From the NCBI GenBank assembly GCA_937924035.1, contig CALDTK010000140.1, forward strand, positions 1 through 36,959: a stretch of DNA of 36,959 nucleotides, read 5' to 3'. The notes below the pieces were generated by a model, which saw only the letters and a program-made list of their open reading frames with translations, searched no databases and had not been told where the DNA came from. Shown in pieces: positions 26,226 to 34,834 of the stretch. The stretch's first letter is position 1. The number at the start of each line of letters is the position of its first letter. The position numbers and the translations under genes were made by a program. The stretch is from an uncultured Saprospiraceae bacterium (lineage in GTDB: Bacteria > Bacteroidota > Bacteroidia > Chitinophagales > Saprospiraceae).

Positions 26226-26261
26226 TAAGCAACACCCTTAGTTATCCTGTATAATTGCGGA

Positions 26262-27527
26262 ATGACAAAGCCCTATGTCAGTAATGAAATTGGTCACCTC
26301 AAGGAAGTGATCGTTCATCGACCAGATACCGGTGTTAGCCGCGTTACCCCTAAGCGATCAGACGAACTTTTATTTGATGACATCGTCTACCTGCCTGCGA
26401 TGCAAGCTGAGCATGACATTTTTACAGACGTCCTTGCAGCTTTTTGCGATCCTGATTGTGTTCATAGCTACCTTATTTTGCTGATTGAAGCCTTAAAAGC
26501 AGATAAGAGTAGAAGAGCAAGGCTTATTGAAGAAGTGGTTGACTATGCAGAGCTTCCAAAGGCAACCAAAGCTTTCTTAACTGCTCTTAGTGCCGAAGAG
26601 TTAGCAGAACTCCTCATAAGTGGTTATCATGCTCCACTTGATCGGATCCTTTTTGATCCGATCCCAAATTTTGTGTTTACTCGAGATCTAGCTATTCAGG
26701 TAAACGACTATTTGGTTTTGGCGAAAGCTGCTACAGATGCTCGCTCACGAGAAAATTTTATCGTTCGTTTCATTTTCGATGCACATCCTCGCTTTGCTAA
26801 ACTTAGAAAAGAGGGTAAGATCATTGACCTCAATGACGTAGATCGATTCCCTCCAGGCCACAAAGGTCAACCAGTACGGATAGAAGGTGGTGATGTGATG
26901 ATGTTACATAACCAATACTTACTCATCGGGGTCAGTGAACGCACCAATGCCTACACCGTGGGTCTTTTGCGAGATGCATTATTTGAAAAAGAAGTTGTGG
27001 ACCACGTTGTTCAGGTCAACATCCCTTCCGATAGAGCATATATGCACTTGGATACGATTTTCACTCAGTTTGACACGCATCATTATGCTGCATTTGGTCC
27101 TATCATTATTGACGGACTAAGTTCAAATGTTGAAGTTGTCAGCCATGCTGGTACAACTCGAATGTACTCGAGTGTTGCAGAATTTGTGACAAGAGAATTG
27201 GACTCAGAAGCTGTATTTATCCCATGTGGTAAAGGAGAGAGTCCGTACCAAGAACGTGAGCAATGGACAGATGCGTGCAATCTTGTTGCTGTGAAGCCTG
27301 GAGTTGGGATTACTTACGATAGAAATATTGTTACCGCCGAGAGTTTTGCGGAAGCAGGGTATGCGGTTATAAAGGCAAAAGATTTACTCGGAGCTTTCGC
27401 CGATGGCTCGCTAAAACCTGAAACGCTAGAAAAAACGATCATCACTCTTCCTAGCGGAGAATTGAGTAGAGCACGTGGAGGCGGTCACTGCATGACTTGT
27501 CCACTAGTGAGGGCAAGTATTGACTAA
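26262..27527 (+). CDS. arcA: Arginine deiminase
   Basis: The 421-aa protein is a full-length arginine deiminase, which hydrolyses arginine to citrulline and ammonia in the cytoplasm. The family signatures are N-terminal EIGHLKEVIVHRP, NFVFTRDLAI, RIEGGDVM, MHLDTIFTQFD with the catalytic histidine, and the C-terminal GGGHCMTCP with nucleophile Cys410. The size and nucleophile position match the bacterial enzyme. No ornithine carbamoyltransferase or carbamate kinase gene is adjacent, so the classic ATP-yielding ADI pathway is not encoded locally; arginine catabolism, nitrogen supply or pH control are alternatives. A near-consensus TATAATTG at 26250-26257 ends only four nucleotides before the ATG, so the mRNA may have little or no leader. 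A thioesterase gene follows after 5 bp. Confidence 0.92.
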   Translation: MTKPYVSNEIGHLKEVIVHRPDTGVSRVTPKRSDELLFDDIVYLPAMQAEHDIFTDVLAAFCDPDCVHSYLILLIEALKADKSRRARLIEEVVDYAELPKATKAFLTALSAEELAELLISGYHAPLDRILFDPIPNFVFTRDLAIQVNDYLVLAKAATDARSRENFIVRFIFDAHPRFAKLRKEGKIIDLNDVDRFPPGHKGQPVRIEGGDVMMLHNQYLLIGVSERTNAYTVGLLRDALFEKEVVDHVVQVNIPSDRAYMHLDTIFTQFDTHHYAAFGPIIIDGLSSNVEVVSHAGTTRMYSSVAEFVTRELDSEAVFIPCGKGESPYQEREQWTDACNLVAVKPGVGITYDRNIVTAESFAEAGYAVIKAKDLLGAFADGSLKPETLEKTIITLPSGELSRARGGGHCMTCPLVRASID

Positions 27528-27532
27528 GCCAT

Positions 27533-27943
27533 ATGTACCAACATCAAGTATCAAAGCGTGTGCGATATGGAGAGACAGACCAAATGGGCTACCTCTATTA
27601 TGGCAACTATGCGTTATACTATGAAATTGGAAGGGTTGAACTGCTAAGAAGTCTAGGGTTGACCTATAAAGTGATGGAAGAAGAATGGGGCATTATGATG
27701 CCTGTTCTCAATATGTCAACCCGCTACTTAAGACCAGCGCGGTATGATGACGAGATAACTATCAAGACACAGCTTAGGGTACTCCCTGCGAAAGACATCA
27801 CCTTTCATTTTGAACTCTTCAATCCTAACGGAAAACTAATTAATGGAGGGCGAGTCTCCTTATGTTTTATTGAAGTAGCGAGTAATGTTCGCGTAAATTG
27901 TCCTAGACCGCTTCTCGATTTATTAAGTCCACACTTTGAATAA
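27533..27943 (+). CDS. YbgC-type acyl-CoA thioesterase (hotdog fold)
   Basis: The 136-aa protein is a single hotdog domain of the 4-hydroxybenzoyl-CoA thioesterase/YbgC family. The N-terminal RYGETDQMGYLYYGNY contains the catalytic Asp16 and the adjacent glycine-tyrosine loop, followed by the long helix YYEIGRVELLRSLGLTY. Such enzymes hydrolyse short- or medium-chain acyl-CoA or acyl-ACP; the substrate is not predictable. It sits 5 bp after arginine deiminase and overlaps the start of the YihY gene by 8 bp. The functional link to arginine breakdown is unclear, so the cluster may reflect shared transcription only. Confidence 0.87.
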   Translation: MYQHQVSKRVRYGETDQMGYLYYGNYALYYEIGRVELLRSLGLTYKVMEEEWGIMMPVLNMSTRYLRPARYDDEITIKTQLRVLPAKDITFHFELFNPNGKLINGGRVSLCFIEVASNVRVNCPRPLLDLLSPHFE

Positions 27944-28889
27944 ATGGTATCGCATACTCCTTCAGGAATCCCGAATTATAAGAGGGTGCATTAGGTGGTC
28001 TAAGCGTACGGCTTGGCCAGGATTCCAAGGGGTTTCATTGTACGATACAGCAATTTTCCTCTTAAATGAGGCTAATCGAAATGACATTACCTTTCGTAGC
28101 TACGCAATTGCTTTTACGTTTTTCATCAGTCTGTTTCCCTCTATCCTTGTTCTATTTACACTTATTCCTTATTTACCGATTTACGATTTAATTGACACGA
28201 CAGTAGAATCATATTTACATGATCTTTTGCCCTACGAAGCAGCTGAAGTAGCCTTTGATTTAATTCATGATATAGGTACACGTGAGCGTGGTGGTCTTTT
28301 ATCGCTTTCCTTCATTCTGTCCTTCTATTTCTCAAGCAATGGAATGATGGCAATGATGCGTTCATTTGAGAAAAACTATCCAAGTACGTATCGAAAGCGA
28401 ACAGTAGTTAAGAAGCGCCTGGTTGCAATAGGATTGACGTTGTCATTTGGATTCTTACTAATAGCCTCTGTTATACTAATCACTATAGGCACACAAGCTT
28501 TAGATTGGCTACAGAACGCGTATGACTTAGGAAGCGGTTACGAAACAGGCCTAGTAGCTTTACAATGGTTCGCGATCACTTTCATGCTTTACAGTGGCAT
28601 ATCGATTACTTATCGCTATGGCTCAGCAACCTTTGAGCGTTTTAGATTCTTCTCTCCAGGTACTACGATTGCGACGTTTTTGAGCATTTTAACATCTCTA
28701 GGGTTGGCGCTATACATAGACAATTTCGATAGTTACAATAAGCTTTATGGCTCTATCGGAACCGTCATTGTCTTCATGTTATGGCTACAACTCAATGTGT
28801 TATGGATATTAATTGGCTACGAAATGAATGCTGGTATTGCTGTAAACAGGGACCTTAAGCAGGCTCTACCAGACGCAGAAGCAGATTAA
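27936..28889 (+). CDS. YihY/BrkB-family inner-membrane protein
   Basis: The 317-aa protein has about six transmembrane segments, beginning near residue 54 (FRSYAIAFTFFISLFPSILVLF) and ending with FMLWLQLNVLWILIGYEMNAG. That C-terminal block, with the preceding KLYGSIGTVIVF, is diagnostic for the YihY (UPF0761, formerly BrkB/RNase BN) family. These are not ribonucleases; a role in envelope or osmotic stress transport has been proposed. No ATG is available near the N-terminus. TTG at 27936, overlapping the thioesterase gene by 8 bp, is the best start and suggests coupled translation. Confidence 0.87.
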   Translation: MNKWYRILLQESRIIRGCIRWSKRTAWPGFQGVSLYDTAIFLLNEANRNDITFRSYAIAFTFFISLFPSILVLFTLIPYLPIYDLIDTTVESYLHDLLPYEAAEVAFDLIHDIGTRERGGLLSLSFILSFYFSSNGMMAMMRSFEKNYPSTYRKRTVVKKRLVAIGLTLSFGFLLIASVILITIGTQALDWLQNAYDLGSGYETGLVALQWFAITFMLYSGISITYRYGSATFERFRFFSPGTTIATFLSILTSLGLALYIDNFDSYNKLYGSIGTVIVFMLWLQLNVLWILIGYEMNAGIAVNRDLKQALPDAEAD

Positions 28890-28936
28890 ATATGTGTTTT
28901 TTTGTTCCTGCTGGCGCAGCTTTTGTTTAAACAGAA

Positions 28937-29488
28937 GTGAACAACACAAACAAACACGCCGTGATTTCTTACGTAGCGCCGGAAGAGCGTATTATCAGTC
29001 CCCGCGAATTAGCGGATTTTCACACTACTGCACTAAAGACTTGGATTGGAGGTTATAGAAACCGCCCAGAAGAATGGACCGAACCCAAAAATTGGTATCC
29101 TCACGGAGTACCGAGTTGGACGGACAAGGTCATTATTGGAGGGTATAGTAAGCATAAATGTCACATCGCTACTGGAGTAGATGACGTTAGCGCCCTCAGT
29201 ATACTAGATGGAGCTACACTAGTCATTGGCGACGACGCTAGATTAACTATCGATGGGCTCATGGCAGACCCACTTGGGATGCTCGGAGATAGTGGCTTGA
29301 GTAATTCTGGGATCCTACAAGTCCTTGGACAGCTAAGCATCAGAAATGTAGCCCTACAAGGAGTTTTCAATAGAGGACTAATTGTAAACGAAGGAAGGAT
29401 ATATGCCGATGGTAGCGTCTCTGCTAAAGATGATGATTGGGGTCGCTATGCAGATCGAGGGGAACGAGTCTTCTTGCTCGCGGAGTAG
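28937..29488 (+). CDS. Small G8-like beta-repeat protein without signal peptide
   Basis: The 183-aa protein contains TWIGGYRNRPEEW, then PKNWYPHGVPSWTDKVII, then short beta repeats such as LSILDGATLVIGDDARLTID and ILQVLGQLSI. This WxGG...NWxxGxPxxxDxVxI pattern is the same entry motif as in the N-terminus of the 1695-aa secreted protein (VWTGG...NWSNGLPASGNDAVIP), and resembles the G8 or right-handed beta-helix domains of surface proteins. There is no signal peptide, and a TAA at 28928-28930 rules out a longer start; GTG at 28937 is used. It may be a truncated relic, or a cytoplasmic or noncanonically exported small protein. It is 47 bp after YihY and followed by a strong terminator. Confidence 0.72.
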   Translation: MNNTNKHAVISYVAPEERIISPRELADFHTTALKTWIGGYRNRPEEWTEPKNWYPHGVPSWTDKVIIGGYSKHKCHIATGVDDVSALSILDGATLVIGDDARLTIDGLMADPLGMLGDSGLSNSGILQVLGQLSIRNVALQGVFNRGLIVNEGRIYADGSVSAKDDDWGRYADRGERVFLLAE

Positions 29489-29505
29489 GGTATCGAGTTT
29501 CTTAA

Positions 29506-29549
29506 AAACGAAAAGACCCCAAATGGTTCCATTTGGGGTCTTTTCGTTT
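29506..29549. terminator. Bidirectional Rho-independent terminator
   Basis: Perfect 21-nt arms (29506-29526 and 29529-29549) with a TT loop form an exceptionally long hairpin. The T-rich outer part (TTTTCGTTT) appears on either strand because the arms are symmetric. It separates the convergent beta-repeat gene (ends 29488) and Crp/Fnr gene (ends 29584). Confidence 0.92.
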
Positions 29550-29583
29550 AGGATAAAAGCTTTTCAAAAGGGCTAAAATAGGC

Positions 29584-30255
29584 TTATACCAAAGCTGCCA
29601 TATCTCGAACTAGAATCTTGCCTCTGTTGAAATAGATTAAGTTAGCCTTGCGCAACTCGTTCAGTACCAACGTAACCGTTTGGCGAGAGGTACAAGTAAG
29701 GTTGGCTATATCTTGATGCGTAAGAGAGTGACGGATTAAATACTCCAAGCCGACTTTACGTCCTCTTGTGGCTACACTATCTTTCAGGAAATCTATGATT
29801 CTTGTTCTAGCATCATGAGAGACAACACTTGTAAGCTTGCGGTGAGCCATTTGCAGCTGTTGTCCCATGTTTTGAAGTACCAATTGGCATAGACCAAAGT
29901 TGACTTGCATCATGTTTGAAAGTGCTCGTGCAGGGAGTTGATATACAATCGTTCCACTATCAAGACTCTGTGCAAATCCACCCCTTTTATTCTCTCCTGT
30001 TATGGCAAGCTGTCCGAACATAGCGTTTGGACGAAGAACATTTCGAAGAATTTCGCGACCGTCTCCTCCGTGATTGCCAAGTTTTACTTCACCGGCTGCT
30101 ACGAAATAAACTGAATTAGCATCATCACCTTCGTTAAAGATAAAGCGGTGCTTCTTATACGTTCGCTCCACAACTAGACTACGAAGTTCAACTTGTTGAT
30201 CTTCTGTGAGAGTACTAAATACTGGGTACTGTTCTATTGGAAGTAAAGCAGCCAT
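29584..30255 (-). CDS. Crp/Fnr-family transcriptional regulator
   Basis: The 223-aa protein has an N-terminal cyclic-nucleotide-binding-like beta-barrel (about residues 20-125, with IFNEGDDANSVYFVAAGEVKL and NAMFGQLAI) and a C-terminal winged helix-turn-helix (about 165-215, SLTHQDIANLTCTSRQTVTLVLNEL). There is no N-terminal cysteine cluster as in oxygen-sensing Fnr, so ligand sensing is unknown. The HTH contains TSRQTVTLVL at the recognition helix. It is the sole gene between two terminator or operon boundaries. A symmetric TGTC/GACA site lies 32 bp upstream. Confidence 0.9.
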   Translation of the reverse strand: MAALLPIEQYPVFSTLTEDQQVELRSLVVERTYKKHRFIFNEGDDANSVYFVAAGEVKLGNHGGDGREILRNVLRPNAMFGQLAITGENKRGGFAQSLDSGTIVYQLPARALSNMMQVNFGLCQLVLQNMGQQLQMAHRKLTSVVSHDARTRIIDFLKDSVATRGRKVGLEYLIRHSLTHQDIANLTCTSRQTVTLVLNELRKANLIYFNRGKILVRDMAALV

Positions 30256-30286
30256 AATGTTTGGGTCTTAAAGGTTAGCAGTCAGT

Positions 30287-30302
30287 TGTCATATGTAAGA
30301 CA
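30287..30302 (-). promoter_or_regulatory. Possible Crp/Fnr-type operator upstream of its own gene
   Basis: TGTC (30287-30290) and GACA (30299-30302) form a 16-bp dyad with an 8-bp AT-rich centre. This is the layout of Crp/Fnr half-sites, but each half is only four bases. It lies 32 bp upstream of the regulator's ATG, where it could mediate autoregulation. This is a weak motif seen by eye only. Confidence 0.25.
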
Positions 30303-30374
30303 CATGAGTATAAGCGAACCCCTAAAAAGGCCAAAAGAAATTTGTAAAAAAGTGAAAAGACCCAAATAAGGGGG

Positions 30375-31259
30375 CTAGAACTCTAAAACATAGCTCGTCT
30401 CTGTTGAGCTATACCCTGCAAATAGGCCAACACCTCCAGCAACATTATCTATGACACCAGCGCTGCCATGATTCGGTAGGTTGCCACTTTTTGGAGTGGA
30501 ATTTTGGATGTGATAATTGTAATAATCTATGCTAACAGTTCTTAGTTCGACGGTAACAACTGGCTTTTCATAGGTAGCAACGAAATCCTTTGGTACCAAG
30601 ACAACGGAAGAAAAAATGTCGTTAGAAAAAGTCTTATCACTAAACATCAAACCTCTGTCTTTGAACGGAGTAGCATCATTTGGTTCAGGCCTAAGAAAAT
30701 AAGGCGCTGGCTTAGAATCAACCTTGTCAAGGTTATCGTCAGCATTTTGTATGGTGACAACCATGTGGTAGTAATTCTTTTGATCGATACGATCATCAAA
30801 AGCTATAGGAAGGTGAAAGAACTCACCTTTCGGCAAAACTCCACCTCCAGGTCCTATATCTCCATCATCAGGAGAGCGCAAAGAAACAATGTCAGGAACT
30901 TCGGTGATACTTCTGAGGTCAGTAAAGCCTGGTGTTTGGATTAGCAATGTATAACGGGCGCCAGCTTCAATAATGCATTCAGAAGAGAAAGTAGAACTTG
31001 TATCGGTTGAAGAGACTAATTCAAATTCAATTTGATCCTCGCCCTCTGGAGTGATTAAAACTTTACTTAGATCTGTTTCGTCAGAATGCACGATCTCTCC
31101 AAAACCATCGGCGACCATCACCGTCACAATCGGGCTCTTGTCCGCTTGTATAAAACTACTTATGACAATTTGCGTATTGGCATCAGGCAAAGAAAATGGC
31201 TCTTCACAGCTACTAAGTAGCAGAAAGCCAAAGAACCCTATGTAACTGAGTATCCGCAT
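30375..31259 (-). CDS. DUF4249-family outer-membrane lipoprotein
   Basis: The 294-aa protein has a lipoprotein signal with lipobox LLSSC (Cys18) and the DUF4249 features: VISSFIQADKSPIVTVMVA, a beta-sandwich with YTLLIQTPGFTDLRSITEVP, and a tail ending in AGYSSTETSYVLEF. DUF4249 proteins are typically found next to TonB-dependent receptors, as a surface partner analogous in position to SusD, but their substrates are unknown. Here it starts 3 bp after the stop of the STN-bearing receptor, as the last gene of the sigma/FecR/receptor operon. No strong terminator follows, only a short CCC/GGG stem (about 30362-30372) with T-rich flank. Confidence 0.87.
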   Translation of the reverse strand: MRILSYIGFFGFLLLSSCEEPFSLPDANTQIVISSFIQADKSPIVTVMVADGFGEIVHSDETDLSKVLITPEGEDQIEFELVSSTDTSSTFSSECIIEAGARYTLLIQTPGFTDLRSITEVPDIVSLRSPDDGDIGPGGGVLPKGEFFHLPIAFDDRIDQKNYYHMVVTIQNADDNLDKVDSKPAPYFLRPEPNDATPFKDRGLMFSDKTFSNDIFSSVVLVPKDFVATYEKPVVTVELRTVSIDYYNYHIQNSTPKSGNLPNHGSAGVIDNVAGGVGLFAGYSSTETSYVLEF

Positions 31260-31262
31260 ATG

Positions 31263-33860
31263 TTAAAAGGTGATCCCGTATCGCAGAAAAGGCAAGATTG
31301 GAGGAGCACTTACTGAAGTGATCCTATCTCTATTCTCTCCGTTGGAAGCATTTTCTTTCAGCTGCAAGTTAAGAAATAAAGTATTTCTATGAAGGTAAAC
31401 ATTCTGAACACCAAATGATAGGTTGTAAACGTACGATTTCACGCTTTTTGTGTAGTTAACACCTAAATCCAGCGATTGGAAGATTGGAAGCTCTATTTGC
31501 TCTAAACCGTACGTCCAAGGAGGGGTTAAAGGTTGCGATGTTGGAGGAGGAGTTGGATCGCCTGGGTTACTGAATGGAATACGAGATGGTAAACCCGATC
31601 CAATGCTCCAAGTAGCTCCGACCCCCCAATTGTCTTTAAGCGGATATCTCATGCTTACTGCAGAGAAATGACGACGGTCTAATTCAAACCTTTCTTCACG
31701 CTCAAAAAACCCTAGTGCATCTTCAAATTGCCGAGTTGCAACCATGAAGGAGTAAGTGATGTCATACTGTAATTCGGAAAAATTCCCAGTGTACCTCAGC
31801 TCTGCACCATACGTGTACCCGCTTCCTCGACGTATTGTGTTTCCCCAATCATCCAAGCTTACCCCGATTACTTCATTCCCGAATCGCGACAGGCCCTCTA
31901 CTTGACTTGCATAGATATCAACGCCAAATGCTTGCTGCTTTAGAGATTCTACATTGACCCCAAATGAGACATACCGATTTTCCTGCGGAGTAAGTCCATT
32001 TACACTTGGGACCCATAAATCACGTGGAAGACCAGGGTTTAGCGTACTCACCTGATGAATATACTGTCTGCTAATCCCTCCATCTCCATGAAATGAAAGA
32101 AGCTTCGAATATTTATAATCGAAAGAAATTCTTGGTAAAACAGCCAAGAATGTTTCTTCACCACCTAACTGACCAGAGACCCTCAACCCAAGGTTAAGGC
32201 CCAACTTAGAACTCACCTGCCAGTCCACATAGCCGTAACTACTTAGGTCATAAGTATTCACTTCAGGAAGTTTAAGTTGATTGTAGTCTCTTTCGGTCAC
32301 TACACCAACACCAGTTGTATCCTCTCTGAGTGTACCAACTTCGAAGCGATGTTGAACAGCATCCGCCCCGAGCTTAAGGCTAAGGCCTTCTTTCCAAGCA
32401 AATTCAACATCTTGTCTCAAGCTCAAGTCCCGAAGCCTCGTTCCGAAAAATGAATCCTCGAACTCAAAAGTTGTTGATGGTGTGTTTATGCCTTGAGTTT
32501 CAGCAAAAACGTCAAGTGCGTCGTAGTTAAATTGGCTTGCTGTCAAAGTAGTATTCGCAAACCACCTAGAACCAATCGTCAAGTTATAACGAAGCGAACT
32601 GACCAAGTTAGACCAGGTTCTAATTGAGCGATCCGTAAATTGATTTTGTGATGAACCAACAAACCGAGTCGCTTCATCAAACTCATCATACTCATCTTTC
32701 GCCATGAAAACACTGGCGTGAATTCGTTGACGAGGTCCTAATGGATAATTGATCTTTGCCGCAATATCGTAAAAGGTGTAGTCGATATTTGGAATATTGG
32801 TCTGTTGAGGTTGAATAGTTGGCCTTAGAGCTTTCAACCAAAAATCAGTAAGTCCTCTTCTGCCACTGAAAAAGTAGCTCCCTTTTCCTATTGGCCCTTC
32901 TGTATTGAAGCTAAGATCGCTTAATCCGAAGTTGACATTTGTTTTTCGCTTCTCATTCGAACCATCTCTAAGCCTAATGTCAAGGACTCCTCCAACACGG
33001 TCGCCATACCTCGCTTTTCCTGCGTTTTTATAAAGTTGTACGCTCTTAATCGCTTCCCCAGGCACAACACTCATATATCCCCCCAGATGCGATGGTAAAT
33101 AAAGTGTAGCATCATCAAGAAGAATTAGATTTTGACTAGGATCAGCTCCTCTTATACTATATCCACCAAACCCCAAAGGAGCACTGGTAACGCCTGGCTG
33201 CAAATTGAGCCAAGCATTTAAATCTGGTTGACCTCGAATGAATTCAGTTTTCCGTATAAGACCCAATGGGACGCTTTTTCCCGCATTTGAAAGTTGACTC
33301 AACTCTTCATCTACCGGAAAGATCTCTACAAGATCGAGCTGATAACTAGGTCGCAAACGAACAGTAGTCCTTCCTGACAAAGCAGCTTTAGCACTTACTC
33401 GTTTTGCGGGATAACCAAGATATTTAATAGTTACAGTATCCTTTGCGTCTAGGTTTTGCAAAGAGAAATACCCATAGCCATTTGTGTAGGTTCCTCGTGG
33501 GGAGTTTTGGAGATAAACTGCAGCACCTACGAGGCGCTCACCCGAGTTGACGTCCTCTACAAAGCCACTAAACGTAATCAATTGCTTCTTGGTAGCAGTG
33601 AGAATTACTTGATTAGCTAAGAAATTATAGGTAAGACCGAATGGTTCGGTTAATTCACCAAAACATGTTTTGGCGGAAGCTGAATCATCAAATATGTATA
33701 CGAAGACTGTATCGGGTATAGAAGCAGAAGAATAGACTAAGCTGTATCCATATTTATCAGCCGCTTCGTCCAAATGGTCGACCAATGTTGCTTCCTGAGC
33801 CCGTACAAGCAACGTGAGGCAGCTAAAAGCTAGTAGGAATAGTAGTTCCCGAGTGACCAT
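31263..33860 (-). CDS. TonB-dependent receptor with STN signalling domain
   Basis: The 865-aa protein has a signal peptide (residues 1-21), then an STN (secretin/TonB N-terminal) domain (about 25-90) used in surface signalling. A carboxypeptidase-regulatory-like domain follows (about 95-180, SGFVEDVNSGERLVGAAVYL), then a plug (about 200-310, YSIRGADPSQNLILLDD), then a beta-barrel ending LRYGITF with a terminal aromatic residue. The STN domain with the upstream FecR and ECF sigma genes means ligand binding should activate the sigma factor, as in the FecA-FecR-FecI system. The ligand is not readable; the DUF4249 lipoprotein partner argues for something other than a simple siderophore (inference). 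Start ATG at 33860. Confidence 0.92.
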   Translation of the reverse strand: MVTRELLFLLAFSCLTLLVRAQEATLVDHLDEAADKYGYSLVYSSASIPDTVFVYIFDDSASAKTCFGELTEPFGLTYNFLANQVILTATKKQLITFSGFVEDVNSGERLVGAAVYLQNSPRGTYTNGYGYFSLQNLDAKDTVTIKYLGYPAKRVSAKAALSGRTTVRLRPSYQLDLVEIFPVDEELSQLSNAGKSVPLGLIRKTEFIRGQPDLNAWLNLQPGVTSAPLGFGGYSIRGADPSQNLILLDDATLYLPSHLGGYMSVVPGEAIKSVQLYKNAGKARYGDRVGGVLDIRLRDGSNEKRKTNVNFGLSDLSFNTEGPIGKGSYFFSGRRGLTDFWLKALRPTIQPQQTNIPNIDYTFYDIAAKINYPLGPRQRIHASVFMAKDEYDEFDEATRFVGSSQNQFTDRSIRTWSNLVSSLRYNLTIGSRWFANTTLTASQFNYDALDVFAETQGINTPSTTFEFEDSFFGTRLRDLSLRQDVEFAWKEGLSLKLGADAVQHRFEVGTLREDTTGVGVVTERDYNQLKLPEVNTYDLSSYGYVDWQVSSKLGLNLGLRVSGQLGGEETFLAVLPRISFDYKYSKLLSFHGDGGISRQYIHQVSTLNPGLPRDLWVPSVNGLTPQENRYVSFGVNVESLKQQAFGVDIYASQVEGLSRFGNEVIGVSLDDWGNTIRRGSGYTYGAELRYTGNFSELQYDITYSFMVATRQFEDALGFFEREERFELDRRHFSAVSMRYPLKDNWGVGATWSIGSGLPSRIPFSNPGDPTPPPTSQPLTPPWTYGLEQIELPIFQSLDLGVNYTKSVKSYVYNLSFGVQNVYLHRNTLFLNLQLKENASNGENRDRITSVSAPPILPFLRYGITF

Positions 33861-33914
33861 GACTAAATATAACGCCTAACACACTTAACTGTGTGTCTGG
33901 AAAGTATCACGATT

Positions 33915-34799
33915 CTATTGGCAGCTACCGCCCTTCAACTCAACGGTTTGACCGTCAACACTCATATCTGCATTGAAAAGGACTGCTAAGGATGAAGCTA
34001 TCTCCATCACTGAACTACCGCTAAAATCAGCTGTGATACTGCAACTAGAGAGCTTTGCAGGAAATAGTAGTTCAATATCGTGAGCATTCTCAATATTCTC
34101 AACTACAATTCTTAAAGCTACTTCATCAAAACGAAGTGGTACTCCTGCTAAACTAGAACTCTTTTTAGTTGCTACTAATTCATCATTAACTGATGCTGTA
34201 TCGCCTGCATATAAATCCATCCAATCAACCTCGTTGTGGCCTCTAACCCGGACATGACCTTCCATGACCTTCACACTAGCTTCACTTCCACTGGTTACTT
34301 TGAATTCAGTACCAACCACAATCACCTCTAATTCTGAGGTAATAACGTGAAATGGACGACTAGCGTCAGAGGTAACCTCAAAAATCGCGTCACCTTGAAG
34401 TTCAACCATTCTAGCATCGCCTTCATCACGATAAAGGAGTTCAGCGCCTTCCATCAGAGTAACTTCCGATTGATCCTCAAGAATCATAGATTTTTCACCT
34501 GAGTCGAAATTTGCATACTGAGTAACAGAGCTATCAGACGAAAAGAAATTAACCACGAAAAATAAAGCAATCGCGGCAGCTGCAGCAGTCACTACCCTCT
34601 TCCACCCAAAACGGCGAACTCTTGAAGATTTGGGCGATGCAGGTTTTGACTCAAGTTTTTGCTCGAAAGTTTTCCAAGCCTCCTCAACGTCAATCTCAGG
34701 GCTTTCGCCAAAACCAGACGCTAGATCCCATAACGCATCCCCTGCTTGGGGATCGTTTGGTAGCAGTTCTGACCAGTCTTCGTTTCTAGAATTTTGCAT
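33915..34799 (-). CDS. FecR-type anti-sigma factor with DUF4974 C-terminus
   Basis: The 294-aa inner-membrane regulator has a cytoplasmic N-terminal segment that would bind sigma (residues 1-66), one transmembrane helix (about 69-86, VVTAAAAAIALFFVVNFF), and a periplasmic FecR domain (about 90-215, with GDAIFEV-T and HVITSELEVIVVGTEF). A DUF4974-like C-terminal domain with two cysteines follows (about 220-294, VVENIENAHDIELLF). It is slightly shorter than many family members. It should relay the receptor's STN signal and hold the ECF sigma inactive. It lies 35 bp after the sigma gene and 54 bp before the receptor gene in the same operon. Confidence 0.9.
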   Translation of the reverse strand: MQNSRNEDWSELLPNDPQAGDALWDLASGFGESPEIDVEEAWKTFEQKLESKPASPKSSRVRRFGWKRVVTAAAAAIALFFVVNFFSSDSSVTQYANFDSGEKSMILEDQSEVTLMEGAELLYRDEGDARMVELQGDAIFEVTSDASRPFHVITSELEVIVVGTEFKVTSGSEASVKVMEGHVRVRGHNEVDWMDLYAGDTASVNDELVATKKSSSLAGVPLRFDEVALRIVVENIENAHDIELLFPAKLSSCSITADFSGSSVMEIASSLAVLFNADMSVDGQTVELKGGSCQ

Positions 34800-34834
34800 T
34801 ACTGTAGAAATGACACTTGGATTAGAGTAAACCC

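Noticed and set aside
26010-26228. Plus-strand frame of 72 codons before arginine deiminase
   Set aside because: It starts inside the opposing gene and runs through the folded GC-rich stretch. No family resemblance; better explained as structure or repeat.
27936-28889. YihY protein as ribonuclease BN
   Set aside because: That old annotation of the family has been withdrawn; the sequence is a multi-pass membrane protein without nuclease motifs.
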